From: Dietzia psychralcaliphila
Lineage (GTDB): Bacteria > Actinomycetota > Actinomycetes > Mycobacteriales > Mycobacteriaceae
Direction of reading: 5' to 3'
DNA length: 64,000 nucleotides
Assembly: GCF_003096095.1 (NCBI RefSeq)
Contig: NZ_CP015453.1
Location: 1,860,001 to 1,924,000, forward strand
The position numbers and the translations under genes are program-made. Each line of letters opens with the position of its first letter. Positions within the stretch are counted from its first letter, which is position 1. The notes below the pieces were generated by a model. It saw nothing but the letters and a program-made list of their open reading frames with translations, was not told the origin of the DNA and did not search any database. Of this stretch, positions 40,820 to 54,459 are shown one piece after another.

Positions 40820-42865
40820 TCACCCGATGTGGACCGGGTCGAGTCTGACCCGGACCGGGTCGGCGTGACGTCGACCCGACCGCGCCACCACGACCGCCCG
40901 CAGTTCGGTGGACACCGTTCCGAGCAGGCGCGGGGGGACACGGAGCAACACCCGCTCGGGGTCCTCGATGCCGTCGTGACCGGGCAGCTCCTCGCCCGGG
41001 GGCAGGTCCACCGGGCCGAGAACCTCGACCTCGTCCGGGATCCGGAGCTCGTCGAGGATGCCGGCCAGGGCGGCGGCCGGACCGTCCACTGCCACCATGT
41101 GGACGGCGGGTGGGAACCCCACCTCGGCGCGGTCCGCGAGTTCGCGTTCGGCCCACCCCTGCGGGTCCCACCGCACGAGCGCCTGTGAGACCGGGGACTC
41201 GGAGTCGGCGGACAGGAACACCCGGCCGCCGTCAGCGGCCGGACGGACAAGTGAGGCGGCGCCGATCCAGTGCCGCAGGGCGTTCTGTACCGCTCGCAGG
41301 TCAGGCCGCCCCAACAGAGCCCACGAGTCGAGGAGCAACGCCGCGCCATACCCGTCCTCGGCTACCGGCTCCGCCCCTGGAGTGGACACGATGATGGCGG
41401 GGGCTGCGGGGATCGTGTCGAGGATCTCGCCTCCCCCGCTCGTCCGCACCCTCACCCCGGGGAACATCCGGCCGAGTTCCTCGGCTGTCCGACCGGCGCC
41501 CACGACGCCCGCGCGCAGGGCCCGGGACGCGCAGGCCACGCACCGGAACGCCGGCTCGGGGGCCCCGCACCAGCCGCACGCCAGGTCGACGGGGCCGTAC
41601 ACCGCGTCCATCCGCCCGGCGCGGAGCGGACCGTTGCACCGCCGACACCGTGCCGGGGTCCGACACGATCCGCACAGGAGTGTCGGGATGTACCCCTTCC
41701 TCGGGACCTGGACCAGCACCGGGGCGTCCACGTCGATCGCCTCCCGTGCCATCGTGACGGCCACGGCGGGCAACCTGGTCCGCCCCCCGGCCACATCGCG
41801 GGCCTGGGCCGGGTCCGCGTCGGTGAACGCGACGACGCGCGGCGCCAGCGCGCGGACGAGCCCGGGTTCGGGTCGGATCTCGTGGGCCCAGCCGGAGCGC
41901 ACGTACTCGGCCACCTCCGGGGTCCGGTCCACCGAGCTCAGAAGAAGCGGGGTGCCATCCAGCACGGACCGCTGCGCGGCGACCTCCCTGGTGTGCGGAT
42001 AGGGGGCGCGGGGTTCCACGAAGGAGTCGTCACCGTCGTCGTGGAGGACGATCAGGCCGGGTTCCGGCAGTGGCGCGAAGACGGCGCTGCGCGTCCCCAC
42101 CACGATTCGTGCGTGACCGCGGACGGCCCTCAGCCAACGCCGGTACCTCGCGGAGGGGCCGATCCCCGCGGACAGGTCGACCACCGCGTCCCGCCCCGCG
42201 GCGCCCCCGCCCACGATCTTCCGGCACTCCGAGGTCAGCCGGTCGACGTCTCGCTGGTCCGGGACGATCAGCAGGACCTGCAGACCCCTCCGCCGGACCG
42301 AGTCGGCCAGTGCGGCGAGTGCCTGCGCCCAGTCCCTCCCGGGCGGGACGGTCCAGACCGCCCGCGCCGGGACCCCCCCGGTGGCCGCGTCAAGGAAGCG
42401 GGCCACCATCGGGTGGTCGGCCCAGCCGGGCGGGACCTCGACCGGCCCCTCGGTCACACCCAGTGGCGGTTCCCGGTCGGGTACCGACTTCTCGGCCGCC
42501 GCGTGCCGTGGGGGGATGGCCAGGCGTAGTACGTCCGACCGCACACCCACCCACCGTCTGGACACGAGCTCGATCAGCCGGAGCAACTCGGGAGTGAGCA
42601 CGGGCTCCGGCGAGATGACACGCTCCAGCCAGGCGAGTTCCCCGCGGTGATCGGTCTCGGCGGAGCGTTCGATGAGGAACCCGTCGACCAACCGGCCGGC
42701 GAACCGGACGCGCACCCGGGTACCCGGGATCGCCTGATCGGACAGGGACTCCGGGACCAGGTAGTCGAACTCCCGGTCCAGATGCGGGACCCCGAGCAGT
42801 GGTAGGACCCGGGCCACGGGGGCGTCGGCCGCCGCGACCCGGGCCGCTGGGCTCGTCGTGGTCAC
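40820..42865 (-). CDS. priA: PriA-like replication restart protein with degenerate helicase motifs
   Basis: A protein of 681 residues from GTG 42865; the frame is open far upstream but only opposite metK. The N-terminal 3'-DNA-binding domain is clear (VLPLLGVPHLDREFDYLVPE). The four-pair zinc site is kept (LCGSCRTPARCRRCNGPL and CGWCGAPEPAFRCVAC). The expected Walker A loop is replaced by WTVPPGRDWAQALA and the DEAH box by LIVLHDDGDDSF, so ATPase and helicase activity are probably lost. Such 'PriA without motor' proteins are known in actinobacteria. It follows metK by 44 bases. Confidence 0.9.
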   Translation of the reverse strand: MTTTSPAARVAAADAPVARVLPLLGVPHLDREFDYLVPESLSDQAIPGTRVRVRFAGRLVDGFLIERSAETDHRGELAWLERVISPEPVLTPELLRLIELVSRRWVGVRSDVLRLAIPPRHAAAEKSVPDREPPLGVTEGPVEVPPGWADHPMVARFLDAATGGVPARAVWTVPPGRDWAQALAALADSVRRRGLQVLLIVPDQRDVDRLTSECRKIVGGGAAGRDAVVDLSAGIGPSARYRRWLRAVRGHARIVVGTRSAVFAPLPEPGLIVLHDDGDDSFVEPRAPYPHTREVAAQRSVLDGTPLLLSSVDRTPEVAEYVRSGWAHEIRPEPGLVRALAPRVVAFTDADPAQARDVAGGRTRLPAVAVTMAREAIDVDAPVLVQVPRKGYIPTLLCGSCRTPARCRRCNGPLRAGRMDAVYGPVDLACGWCGAPEPAFRCVACASRALRAGVVGAGRTAEELGRMFPGVRVRTSGGGEILDTIPAAPAIIVSTPGAEPVAEDGYGAALLLDSWALLGRPDLRAVQNALRHWIGAASLVRPAADGGRVFLSADSESPVSQALVRWDPQGWAERELADRAEVGFPPAVHMVAVDGPAAALAGILDELRIPDEVEVLGPVDLPPGEELPGHDGIEDPERVLLRVPPRLLGTVSTELRAVVVARSGRRHADPVRVRLDPVHIG

Positions 42866-42909
42866 GGCCTCAGATCCTCGCACCCCGCTACGACAACCGG
42901 GGACGGTCG

Positions 42910-44121
42910 TCAGTGTCCGACGGCCCGCTTGAGTTCGTCGACGCGGTCGGTCTTCTCCCACGGCAGATCCAGGTCGGTCCGGCCGAAGTGGCCGTATGCT
43001 GCCGTCTCCGCGTAGATCGGTCGCTTGAGGTCCAGGTCGCGGATGATCGCGCCGGGACGGAGGTCGAAGACGGTGGTGACGGCCTCCTGCAGGACCGCGA
43101 TGTCCACCTTCTCGGTCCCGAACGCCTCGACGAACAGCCCCACCGGAGCGGCCTTGCCGATCGCGTAGGCGACCTGCACCTCCACCCGCTCGGCCAGCCC
43201 GGCGGCCACGATGTTCTTGGCCACCCACCGCATGGCGTACGCCGCGGAGCGGTCGACCTTGGACGGGTCCTTGCCGGAGAACGCACCGCCGCCGTGACGG
43301 GCCATCCCGCCGTAGGTGTCCACGATGATCTTGCGACCGGTGAGGCCGGCGTCGCCCATCGGGCCGCCCAGAACGAACCGCCCGGTCGGGTTGACCAGGA
43401 GGCGGAGACCGGCAGTCTCGATACCGGTCGCCGCCTCGGCCAGGACCGGCCCGATGACGTGCTCGGTGAGGTCGTCGCGCAGCGTGGTCTCCAGATCGAT
43501 CTCGGGCGCGTGCTGCGTGGAGATGACGATGGTGTCCAGGCGGACGGCACGGTCGCCGTCGTACTCGATGGTCACCTGGGTCTTGCCGTCCGGACGCAGA
43601 TAGGCCAACGTGCCGTTCTTGCGGACCTCGGTCAGCCGGCGGGACAGGCGGTGCGCCAGGGCGATGGGCAGCGGCATGAGCTCCGGGGTGTCCGAGCACG
43701 CGTAGCCGAACATCAGGCCCTGGTCGCCGGCGCCCTGACGGGCGATCGCGTCCTCGACCGGGTCGGTGGAGGTGCGTGCCTCGTGCGAGGTGTCGACACC
43801 CTGGGCGATCTCCGGGGACTGCTGGCCGATCGAGATCGACACGCCACAGGAGACGCCGTCGAAACCCTTCTCTGAGGAGTCGTAGCCGATCTCCACGATC
43901 TTCTCGCGGATGAGCTGCGGGATCTCCACGTAGCCACTCGTCTTGACCTCGCCGGCCACGTGCACCATCCCCGTGGTGACCATGGTCTCCACGGCGACAC
44001 GGGCTTCCGGGTCCTGCGTCAACATCGCGTCCAGGATGGAGTCCGAGATCGCGTCACAGATCTTGTCCGGATGCCCCTCGGTCACGGACTCGCTGGTGAA
44101 CAGCCGACGTGCCTGCGTCAC
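42910..44121 (-). CDS. metK: S-adenosylmethionine synthetase
   Basis: A protein of 403 residues from GTG 44121, with AGGAAGAGAG about 12 bases upstream. [20 protein letters not shown], the methionine and ATP signature [12 protein letters not shown], and the P-loop-like [20 protein letters not shown] are all present. It makes AdoMet from methionine and ATP. The 57-base leader is too short for a known SAM riboswitch. A TAGTCT hexamer overlaps the end of coaBC. Confidence 0.97.
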   Translation of the reverse strand: MTQARRLFTSESVTEGHPDKICDAISDSILDAMLTQDPEARVAVETMVTTGMVHVAGEVKTSGYVEIPQLIREKIVEIGYDSSEKGFDGVSCGVSISIGQQSPEIAQGVDTSHEARTSTDPVEDAIARQGAGDQGLMFGYACSDTPELMPLPIALAHRLSRRLTEVRKNGTLAYLRPDGKTQVTIEYDGDRAVRLDTIVISTQHAPEIDLETTLRDDLTEHVIGPVLAEAATGIETAGLRLLVNPTGRFVLGGPMGDAGLTGRKIIVDTYGGMARHGGGAFSGKDPSKVDRSAAYAMRWVAKNIVAAGLAERVEVQVAYAIGKAAPVGLFVEAFGTEKVDIAVLQEAVTTVFDLRPGAIIRDLDLKRPIYAETAAYGHFGRTDLDLPWEKTDRVDELKRAVGH

Positions 44122-44175
44122 AGTGGTTCTCTCTTCCTGGTGGGAGCGCGTGTGATCGGTCGATCGCGTGGGAAC

Positions 44176-44181
44176 AGACTA
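44176..44181 (-). promoter_or_regulatory. Candidate -10 (TAGTCT) of metK
   Basis: TAGTCT on the minus strand straddles the coaBC stop codon, 54 bases before the metK GTG. It would allow metK to be transcribed apart from the upstream genes. Confidence 0.4.
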
Positions 44182-45459
44182 GTCGGTGCGGTCCGTGGCG
44201 GTCCGCGCGGATGGCGCGGCGACCATCGACACGACGGAGTCGAGGATCCGGCCGGCCAGGCGATCCTTGCTCGCCCTGTCCACCGGCACCTCTCCGCCTC
44301 GGGCGTCGAGGATCCACCCACCGTTGACGTCCTCGCCGAAGGTGGTGCCGCGCCCGACCTCGTTGACGACGAGGAGGTCGCATCCCTTGCGCGCGAGCTT
44401 CGCGCGGCCGTGCTCGAGAACGGATCCCGTGGAGTCGCCGGTCTCGGCGGCGAACCCCACCAGGACGCAGTCGGCGGGGATGTCCCCGGACCCGCGGGCC
44501 GCGACCAGCTCGGCGAGGATGTCCGGGTTGCGTTCCAGACGGATCTCCGCCGGCTCGGACCCGCTGCCCTTCTTGAGCTTCGAGGACGAGACGTCGGTCG
44601 GGCGGAAGTCGGCCACCGCCGCGGCCTTGATCACCACGTCCGCACGGACCGCCGCGGCGAAGGTGGCCGCGCGCAGCTCGAGCGCGGAATCGATGTGGAC
44701 CGCCTCCACGGCGGCCGGGACCGGGAGATCGGAGGAGGTCACGAGTGTGACCTCCGCTCCCCTGGCCGCCGCGACCGCGGCGATGGCGTGTCCCTGCTTG
44801 CCGGAACTTCGGTTGCCCAGGAAACGGACCGGGTCGATTTCCTCGCGGGTGCCGCCGGAGGTCACCACGACCCGCTTTCCGGCGAGGTCCCACGGGAGCC
44901 CCCCGCCCTCGAGCAGGAGCATCGCGAGACGGGCGATATCGGCGGGCTCGGGCAGCCGACCTGCACCGGTGTCGGCACCGGTGAGTCGTCCCGATGCCGG
45001 GGGCATCACGTGGAGGCCGTCGCCGCGGAGGGTGTCGACGTTGCGCCTCGTGGCCGGGTGTTCCCACATCTCGGTGTGCATCGCCGGCGCCAGGAGTACG
45101 GGGCAGCGCGCGGTCAGCAGGGTGGAGGTGAGCAGGTCGTCAGCCCGCCCGGAGGCCACCCGCGCGAGCAGGTCGGCCGTGGCGGGGGCGACCACGACAA
45201 GGTCCGCCCGCTGCCCTAGGGCGACGTGGCGGACCGACGGCACATCCGAGAACACCCCGGTGGAGACCGGGTTCCCGGACAGGGCCTCGAAGGTGGCGGA
45301 CCCGACGAACCGCAGGGCCGCCTCGGTGGGGACGACGTCGACGTGGCAACCCGACTCGGTGAGGAGCCTGATCAGGCCACAGACCTTGTAGGCGGCGATC
45401 CCGCCGCCGACTCCGACGACGACGCGCTTGCCGCGCACATCGCCCCCGGAGGGGGTCAC
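44179..45459 (-). CDS. coaBC: Bifunctional phosphopantothenoylcysteine decarboxylase / synthase CoaBC
   Basis: A protein of 426 residues; GTG 45459 overlaps the rpoZ stop (GTGA). The N-terminal flavoprotein CoaC half begins [18 protein letters not shown], has the active-site histidine in [13 protein letters not shown] and [19 protein letters not shown]. The CoaB half begins near residue 190 ([20 protein letters not shown]) with [12 protein letters not shown] and [12 protein letters not shown]. It carries out two consecutive steps of coenzyme A synthesis. Confidence 0.96.
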   Translation of the reverse strand: MTPSGGDVRGKRVVVGVGGGIAAYKVCGLIRLLTESGCHVDVVPTEAALRFVGSATFEALSGNPVSTGVFSDVPSVRHVALGQRADLVVVAPATADLLARVASGRADDLLTSTLLTARCPVLLAPAMHTEMWEHPATRRNVDTLRGDGLHVMPPASGRLTGADTGAGRLPEPADIARLAMLLLEGGGLPWDLAGKRVVVTSGGTREEIDPVRFLGNRSSGKQGHAIAAVAAARGAEVTLVTSSDLPVPAAVEAVHIDSALELRAATFAAAVRADVVIKAAAVADFRPTDVSSSKLKKGSGSEPAEIRLERNPDILAELVAARGSGDIPADCVLVGFAAETGDSTGSVLEHGRAKLARKGCDLLVVNEVGRGTTFGEDVNGGWILDARGGEVPVDRASKDRLAGRILDSVVSMVAAPSARTATDRTD

Positions 45460-45740
45460 TCGCCCTCGGCGCAATCGAGCAGATCGGAATGGAGCTCGCG
45501 CAGCGCGATGGTCAACGGCTTCTCGTGCAGCCCCGGATCGACCAGCGGGCCGACGTACTCGAGAATGCCCTCTTCGATCTGGTTGTAGTACGAGTTGATC
45601 TGCCGCGCGCGCTTGGCGGCGAAGATCACGAGGGCGTACTTGGAGGACGCCCGCTCGAGGAGCTCGTCGATCGGCGGGTTGGTGATGCCGATCGGGGTGT
45701 CGTACAACGGGGCTGCCGCTGCGGCTTCGATGGTGGCCAC
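45456..45740 (-). CDS. rpoZ: RNA polymerase omega subunit
   Basis: A protein of 94 residues from GTG 45740 with AGAGGAG about 8 bases upstream. [20 protein letters not shown] and [20 protein letters not shown] are the conserved omega helices. It stabilises the beta-prime subunit in RNA polymerase. It stands between gmk and coaBC as in most actinobacteria. Confidence 0.95.
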   Translation of the reverse strand: MATIEAAAAAPLYDTPIGITNPPIDELLERASSKYALVIFAAKRARQINSYYNQIEEGILEYVGPLVDPGLHEKPLTIALRELHSDLLDCAEGE

Positions 45741-45796
45741 TATGGGTTCTCCTCTGGGTACAGCCTGGGTGGTGCTCTTGCGTCTGACTTTCGGCG

Positions 45797-46402
45797 TCAG
45801 TCTTGGCCGACCAGCAATGATACCAACTCATCGACAGCGACCTCGAGTTCGTCGTTGACGACGACCTCGTCGAACTCCTCGCGGGCGTCCATCTCGACCT
45901 TCGCGGTCTCGAGTCTGCGGGCGACGACCTCCTGCGGTTCGGTGCCCCGACCACGGAGGCGACCCTCGAGTTCCTCCCACGACGGCGGGGACAGGAACAC
46001 GGTCCGTCCCTCGGGAATGGACTCTCGAATCTGTCGTACGCCGGCGAGGTCGACCTCGATGAGGACCGGTCGGCCGTCTTCCAGAGCGCGACGGACCGGG
46101 TCGGCCGGGGTCCCCGAGAGCTGTAGACCCCGGTGGATCTCGGCCCACTCGAGCATCCGGCCCTGGTCGACTGCCTCGCGGAATTCCTCGGTGCTGACGA
46201 AGTGGTAGTCGCGCCCGTCGACCTCACCGGGACGAGGGTCACGGGTGGTCATGGAGACGCTGAAGTAGAGATCCGGTACGCGGTCACGCAGACGCGCCAC
46301 GACGGTTGATTTGCCGACGGCGGAGGGGCCGGCCAAGACGATCAGCCGGCCCCTCTTCGCCGTCGCTTCCGGGGACGAGACCCCGGACGACGGTGTGTTC
46401 AT
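45797..46402 (-). CDS. gmk: Guanylate kinase
   Basis: A protein of 201 residues from ATG 46402, 7 bases after mihF. The P-loop is [19 protein letters not shown], and [22 protein letters not shown] is the GMP-binding segment. It phosphorylates GMP or dGMP to the diphosphate. The first ~18 residues are a polar extension before the fold. The open frame continues upstream into mihF in another frame and is not used. Confidence 0.96.
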   Translation of the reverse strand: MNTPSSGVSSPEATAKRGRLIVLAGPSAVGKSTVVARLRDRVPDLYFSVSMTTRDPRPGEVDGRDYHFVSTEEFREAVDQGRMLEWAEIHRGLQLSGTPADPVRRALEDGRPVLIEVDLAGVRQIRESIPEGRTVFLSPPSWEELEGRLRGRGTEPQEVVARRLETAKVEMDAREEFDEVVVNDELEVAVDELVSLLVGQD

Positions 46403-46409
46403 GCGTCGA

Positions 46410-46733
46410 TCAGTCGACCGTGAAGTCGAACCGCTCGAGCAGTGCGCGGCGCTGGCGGTCTCCGAGACCACGCAGGCGACGCGTCGGTGCGATCTCAAGC
46501 TCGGTCATGATCTCCTGAGCCTTGACCTTACCGACCTTGGGCAGGGCCTCGAGCAGAGCCGAGACCTTCATCTTGCCGAGGATCTCGTCGTTCTCGGCAT
46601 CCTTGAGGACCTGCTTGAGGTCGGTGCCACCACGCTTCAGGCGCTCCTTGAGCTCAGCCCGGGCGCGACGGGCGGCAGCCGCCTTCTCCAGAGCAGCGGC
46701 ACGCTGCTCATCGGTCAACTGGGGAAGGGCCAC
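46410..46733 (-). CDS. mihF: Actinobacterial integration host factor MihF
   Basis: A protein of 107 residues from GTG 46733, with GGAGGA 5 bases upstream. It starts [20 protein letters not shown] and contains [17 protein letters not shown], the helix-two-turn-helix that grips the DNA backbone, followed by [15 protein letters not shown]. MihF is an essential nucleoid protein in mycobacteria and unrelated in sequence to E. coli IHF. It leads mihF-gmk-rpoZ-coaBC. The preceding 419 bases hold no gene but two possible promoters. Confidence 0.96.
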   Translation of the reverse strand: MALPQLTDEQRAAALEKAAAARRARAELKERLKRGGTDLKQVLKDAENDEILGKMKVSALLEALPKVGKVKAQEIMTELEIAPTRRLRGLGDRQRRALLERFDFTVD

Positions 46734-46781
46734 AATTCCTCCGTCTCGTTCGTGTGTGTCTCATGACTCACGCGGGTGTCC

Positions 46782-46787
46782 ACCGTA
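46782..46787 (-). promoter_or_regulatory. Candidate proximal -10 (TACGGT) of mihF
   Basis: TACGGT on the minus strand lies 48 bases before the mihF GTG and is the centre of a small palindrome (GTCC-TACGGT-GGAC). It would give a short leader. Confidence 0.4.
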
Positions 46788-47029
46788 GGACATCCACGTG
46801 TGGTGTGCGGTGACCGGCCCCGGCGCGTCCGCGGGCTGCGGCTCGTGCCGGGAGCGGGCGCTCCCTCGTGCTCACCGTACCCGGGCGATTCCGCCCCCCT
46901 CACGGGAGACCGGCACGGCGTCGGGCCTGATGACCTCAGCAACAGTACGCGGCCGAGGGGCCTCGTCGTTGCGCGGGGCCCGGCGTGGCACCCCGCCTGA
47001 ACTGCGGATTGACGTGTGAGGTGAGGAGA

Positions 47030-47035
47030 AGACTA
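47030..47035 (-). promoter_or_regulatory. Candidate distal -10 (TAGTCT) of mihF
   Basis: TAGTCT on the minus strand is the same hexamer seen before secG, gap and metK. It would produce a long leader to mihF that includes the inverted repeats at 46954-46996. Confidence 0.35.
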
Positions 47036-47137
47036 ACTCCGCCCGTGCGCTCCCGCGAACCGAACCGCCCGAAAAGGGGCGAGTGGGCGGCGGCGTCGGG
47101 TCCCGCGACGTGGCCCCTGTGACTCAAGCCATCCGCT

Positions 47138-47165
47138 GGGACGCCTGACCGCTCAGGCGGGTCCC
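47138..47165 (-). terminator. Hairpin overlapping the pyrF stop codon
   Basis: Arms GGGACGCCTGA (from 47138) and TCAGGCG-GG-TCCC (to 47165) pair with a 2-base bulge and a 4-base loop. The pyrF TGA is within the stem. It is the probable end of the pyr operon transcript. Confidence 0.6.
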
Positions 47166-48000
47166 ACGAACCGGTAGGTCTCGGCCAGGGCACGTGCCAC
47201 CGAACGCATCGCGTCGACATCCGGACCTGCCCGCAGGACGTGCCGGGACACGTTGACGAGCGTGTGCGGCAGCGCCGGTCCGGCGATCCTCCGGACGTCC
47301 GCGAGTGTCCCGCCCTGCTCCCCCACGCCCGGCATGAGCACCGGTCCGGAGAGCGAGTCGAGACGCGGCGGGTCGCCCACGGTCGCGCCGACGACGACAC
47401 CGAACGACCCCGGTACGCCGGGGTCCGACGCGGCGTTCCGTCGGCCCACCTCGTCCACGACCGACTGGGCGACCGTTCCGGTGGGCCCGCCGGCCCCCTG
47501 CAGCCCCCCCGCCTCCGGGTTGGAGGTGCGGGCCAGCACGAACAGCCCGCGACCGTTCTCCGACGCCGTGTCGAAGGCCGCAGCCAACGACCCCACCCCG
47601 AGGTACGGCGACACCGTCAGGGCATCGCAGGCCAGCGGGGAATCGGCTCCCAACCACGCGCGCGCGTACCCGGCCATGGTGGAACCGATGTCCCCCCGCT
47701 TGGCATCCGCGACCGACAGGGCTCCCGACTCGGTGATCGACCCCAGGAGCTCCTCGAGGACCGCGAAACCCGCGGAGCCGTGCTCCTCGAAGAACGCCAC
47801 CTGGGGTTTGACCGCCGGCACGAGATCCCCGAACGCCTCCAGGGACCGACGGGAGAACTCTCGGACCCCCGCCGCGTCCACCCCCAGCCCCCAGGCCTCG
47901 AGGAGGACCGGGTGGGGGTCTATCCCCACGCAGAGGTTCCCGCGTGCGGCGATGGCGGAGTGGAGCCGCGCACCGAAGGGGGCTCGGGGAGTGCCCTCGG

Positions 48001-48004
<4 letters not shown>
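47153..48004 (-). CDS. pyrF: Orotidine 5'-phosphate decarboxylase, type 2
   Basis: A protein of 283 residues overlapping the carB stop (ATGA). [17 protein letters not shown], the catalytic [14 protein letters not shown] (Lys and Asp) and [16 protein letters not shown] mark the long PyrF subfamily found in actinobacteria. It converts OMP to UMP, the last step of the pyrimidine pathway. It is the last gene of pyrR-pyrB-pyrC-(membrane protein)-carA-carB-pyrF. Confidence 0.96.
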
Positions 48005-51362
<3,358 letters not shown>

Positions 51363-51363
<1 letters not shown>

Positions 51364-52586
51364 CAGTTCGAGCCCTTTCTGGAGTGTGCGGAACCGTTGT
51401 CGGCGCCGTCACCGGCTACTGAGTCGAGCAGGCTGACGAAGCGGTCGAAGAGGTCGGCGGCGTCACGTGGACCCGCCGCGGCCTCGGGGTGGTACTGGAC
51501 GGAGAAGGCGGAACCGTCGGTGAGGGCGACCCCCTCGACGGTCCCGTCGTTCGCGCACACGTGGGTGACGGTGGCCGTGCCCCAGGGTGTCTCCCAGGTC
51601 TCGGACTCCGGGGCGCGCAGCGCGAACCCGTGGTTCTGGGAGGTGATGGCGACCTTCCCTGTTGCCTTCTCGACCACGGGGATGTTGATCCCGCGGTGGC
51701 CGAACCTCATCTTGTAGGTCTCGAGTCCCAGTGCCCTGCCCAGGATCTGGTTACCGAAGCAGATCCCGAAGAACGGGATCCCCTGGCTCAGGACCTCCTT
51801 GGTCAGGTGCACCGCCGCGTCGGCGGTGGCCGGATCCCCCGGACCGTTGGAGAGGAACACCCCGTCCACGTCGAGGTCCAGTACGTCCTGCAGGGTCGAG
51901 CTCGAGGGGAGCACGTGGACCCGCACGCCGCGTGCGGTGAGCATGCGGGGGGTGTTGGTCTTGATGCCCAGATCGAGTGCGGCCACCGAATGGCGTGCCG
52001 GCCCCTCGGGCTCGACCACGTAGGCGGTGTCGGTGGAGACGACCTCCGCCAGCGACGCCCCCGCCATTGGCTCCTGGGACCGGACGGTCGCGAGCATCGA
52101 CTCGTCGTCGACCAGGTCCGCGCCGGAGAAGATGCCGGCCTTCATCGCTCCGAGATCCCGGATGTGGCGGACGACCGCACGGGTGTCGACACCGGCGATC
52201 CCCACGATGCCCTGGTCGAGCATCTCGTCCTCGAGTGTGCGCTCGGACCGGTAGTTGGACGCGCGGCGCGACAGGTCCCGGATCACCAGTCCCGACACCC
52301 AGATCCGGCCGCCGCCGTTCTGTCCGTCGAGAAGCGACTCACCGTCCTCGTCGTTCCATCCGGTGTTACCGATCTGCGGCGCGGTGCTGACGACGATCTG
52401 CCTGTAGTAGGACGGGTCGGTGAGGGTCTCCTGGTAGCCGGACATGCCGGTGGTGAACACGGCCTCGCCGAGGGTGGTGCCGGTCGCCCCGAACGCCGTC
52501 CCGCGGTGGATGCGGCCGTCCTCGAGGACGAGCGCGGCGGGGTGGCGGCCCCCCGTTGCGACTGTGGTTCCGTTGTGCGGTGTCAC
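51363..52586 (-). CDS. carA: Carbamoyl-phosphate synthase small (glutaminase) subunit
   Basis: A protein of 407 residues from GTG 52586, which overlaps the preceding gene's stop (GTGA). [17 protein letters not shown] begins the fold; the class I amidotransferase site is [17 protein letters not shown] with the nucleophile Cys, and the His-Glu pair is in [12 protein letters not shown]. It supplies ammonia from glutamine to CarB. Confidence 0.97.
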
Positions 52587-53146
52587 TTCTTCTCCTCGGA
52601 GGTGGTGCGGGGTGCTGTGGAGCGGGGGGTGTCCGGCCCGGCGGCCGGTGCGGCATCGCCGCGCAGGGCCTCCCAGCGGGGGTACGAGTCCTTGTCATCG
52701 GCCCGGAAACCGGAGTCGATCAACGTGGCGCCGTCGCGACCGTCGACCTGCCATCGGGCTACCAGGATCCCGCCGCCCGGCACGGTCTTGTTGGCGAGGG
52801 CGGACGCGCGTCGCACGTCCACCAGGTCGGCGCGGGGGATCCACACCGTGGCATCGGCGAGGTCGAGCCGGAGGCCACCGGTGAACGCGGTGAGGGTTCC
52901 GGCCGAGCGGTGACCGAGCGGTGCCCGGGCGATCCGCGCCTGCCAGTCACCCGCCACGGTGCTGCCGATGTACACGCCGGTCAGCGGACCCAGGACCACG
53001 TCGCCGGTCTCGGCGGGAACCGCCGGCAGGGTGTCGTAGAGACCCGCCTGCGAGCGGCTGCGGTTGCGCCAGCCCCGTGCCATCAACCCGAGCAGGGTCA
53101 GGAAGATGACGATGACGGCCACCAGGGTCCAGACGTCCTGTGTCAT
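52583..53146 (-). CDS. Small membrane-anchored PH-like protein of the pyr operon
   Basis: A protein of 187 residues between pyrC and carA, overlapping both by four bases. One N-terminal membrane helix is clear (about 6-23, [18 protein letters not shown]), followed by a basic stretch and a ~120-residue beta-rich domain ([37 protein letters not shown]). The last ~25 residues are disordered. It corresponds to Rv1382, whose function is not established. Its conserved place in the pyr operon suggests co-regulation; no enzymatic motif is visible. Confidence 0.82.
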   Translation of the reverse strand: MTQDVWTLVAVIVIFLTLLGLMARGWRNRSRSQAGLYDTLPAVPAETGDVVLGPLTGVYIGSTVAGDWQARIARAPLGHRSAGTLTAFTGGLRLDLADATVWIPRADLVDVRRASALANKTVPGGGILVARWQVDGRDGATLIDSGFRADDKDSYPRWEALRGDAAPAAGPDTPRSTAPRTTSEEKK

Positions 53147-54459
53147 GCGAGTACCTCTCCGTCGCGGCTGGTCATACGGCCCCGGTATACGGTGCCCACG
53201 ACACGAGCGGCGAACGTCATCCCCTCGTAAGGGGTGTTGGCGGACAGACTTGCGAGTTCGTCACCGACGACGGTCCACGGGGAGTCGGGATCGACGACGG
53301 CGAGGTTGGCCGGCTCCCCCACCTGGATCGGCCGCCCCTGGTCCGTGAGGCCGGCGATCTCGGCGGGTCGGGTGCTCATCACGCGGGCCAGGTCGCGCCA
53401 GGTCATCTCCCCGGACTCGACCAGGAGGGCCGCGACGATGGGCAGCGCCGTCTCCAACCCGAGCATGCCCGGGCGCGCGGCGGCGAACTCGCAGCACTTC
53501 TCCTGGGCGGCGTGGGGGGCGTGGTCGGTGGCCACGCAGTCGATCACCCCTGACACGAGCGCCTCGCGCAGGGCGAGGGTGTCGTGGGATTCACGGAGGG
53601 GTGGGTTGACCCGGTAGACGCCGTCGTAGGACTCGAGCCTCGTGTCGTCGAGCAGCAGGTGGTGCGGGGTGACCTCCGCGGTGATCGAGATCCCCTGCGC
53701 CTTGGCCCACTTGAGCAGCTCGACCGTGCCGGTGGTGGACGCGTGGCAGATGTGGACGCGCGCACCGGCGTCACGGGCCAGGATGGCGTCGCGGGCGACG
53801 ATGGACTCCTCCGCCGAGCGCGGCCAACCGGTGAGCCCGAGACGCGCGGCCGTTGGCCCCTCGTGGGCGACCGCCCCCCTGGTCAGGCGTGGCTCCTCCG
53901 CGTGCTGAGCGATCAGCACACCGAGGCCGGCGGAGTATTCGAGGGCGCGACGCATCACCAGCGGGTCGTAGACGCACATGCCGTCGTCGGAGAAGATCCT
54001 CACCCGGGCCTCGCCGGAGGCCATCTGGCCCATCTCGGTGAGTTGCTCACCCTTCAGGCCGACGGTGACCGCACCCACCGGGTGGACGTCACACAGACCC
54101 ACGGATCGGCCGATCCGCCACACGGAGTCGGTGACCGTCTGGTTGTCCTGCGGCGGTTGGGTGTTGGCCATGGCGAACACCGCCGTGTACCCGCCCCGAG
54201 CCGCTGCCGATGACCCGGTGGCGACGGTCTCGGTGTCCTCCCGGCCGGGCTCACGGAGGTGGGTGTGGAGGTCGACGAACCCGGGGAGCAGGACGGCGCC
54301 GTCCATGTCGTGGATCTCGGCGTGCCCGGGCAGATCGTCACCGGCGTCCGGTCCGATCGCGGCGATGAGCCCGTCCCTCACGAGCACGTCGACGGGGTCT
54401 CCCTCCCCGTAGGGCCGGACCCGGCGCAGCAGCAGGGTCGGGGGTTCGAGGGCACTCAC
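53143..54459 (-). CDS. pyrC: Dihydroorotase
   Basis: A protein of 438 residues, type I dihydroorotase of the amidohydrolase fold. [20 protein letters not shown] has the metal HxH pair and substrate Arg; [15 protein letters not shown] and [10 protein letters not shown] bring further metal histidines, and [16 protein letters not shown] the catalytic Asp. It closes carbamoyl aspartate to dihydroorotate. GTG 54459 overlaps pyrB, and the stop overlaps the next gene. Confidence 0.96.
   Translation of the reverse strand: MSALEPPTLLLRRVRPYGEGDPVDVLVRDGLIAAIGPDAGDDLPGHAEIHDMDGAVLLPGFVDLHTHLREPGREDTETVATGSSAAARGGYTAVFAMANTQPPQDNQTVTDSVWRIGRSVGLCDVHPVGAVTVGLKGEQLTEMGQMASGEARVRIFSDDGMCVYDPLVMRRALEYSAGLGVLIAQHAEEPRLTRGAVAHEGPTAARLGLTGWPRSAEESIVARDAILARDAGARVHICHASTTGTVELLKWAKAQGISITAEVTPHHLLLDDTRLESYDGVYRVNPPLRESHDTLALREALVSGVIDCVATDHAPHAAQEKCCEFAAARPGMLGLETALPIVAALLVESGEMTWRDLARVMSTRPAEIAGLTDQGRPIQVGEPANLAVVDPDSPWTVVGDELASLSANTPYEGMTFAARVVGTVYRGRMTSRDGEVLA

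Larger units (their letters stand above)
46734..47152 (-). other. Gene-free region between pyrF and mihF with hairpins
   Basis: I see no convincing coding frame in these 419 bases. Held here are a terminator-like hairpin at the pyrF stop, a CGCCC/GGGCG-type hairpin near 47070-47090, short inverted repeats at 46954-46965 (cgaggggcctcg) and 46973-46996 (gcgggg...ccccgc), and two minus-strand -10 candidates. If the far promoter is used, mihF has a structured leader of about 290 bases. In M. tuberculosis a PE/PPE pair sits in this place; it is absent here. Confidence 0.6.

Noticed and set aside
44122-44178. SAM riboswitch upstream of metK
   Set aside because: The spacer is only 57 bases and shows no recognisable aptamer; the small CGATC inverted repeats there are too short.
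46776-47019. Small plus-strand frames of 73-74 codons in the pyrF-mihF gap
   Set aside because: No ribosome site, Arg/Pro/Gly-rich composition and no resemblance to a known protein; likely chance frames in GC-rich DNA.
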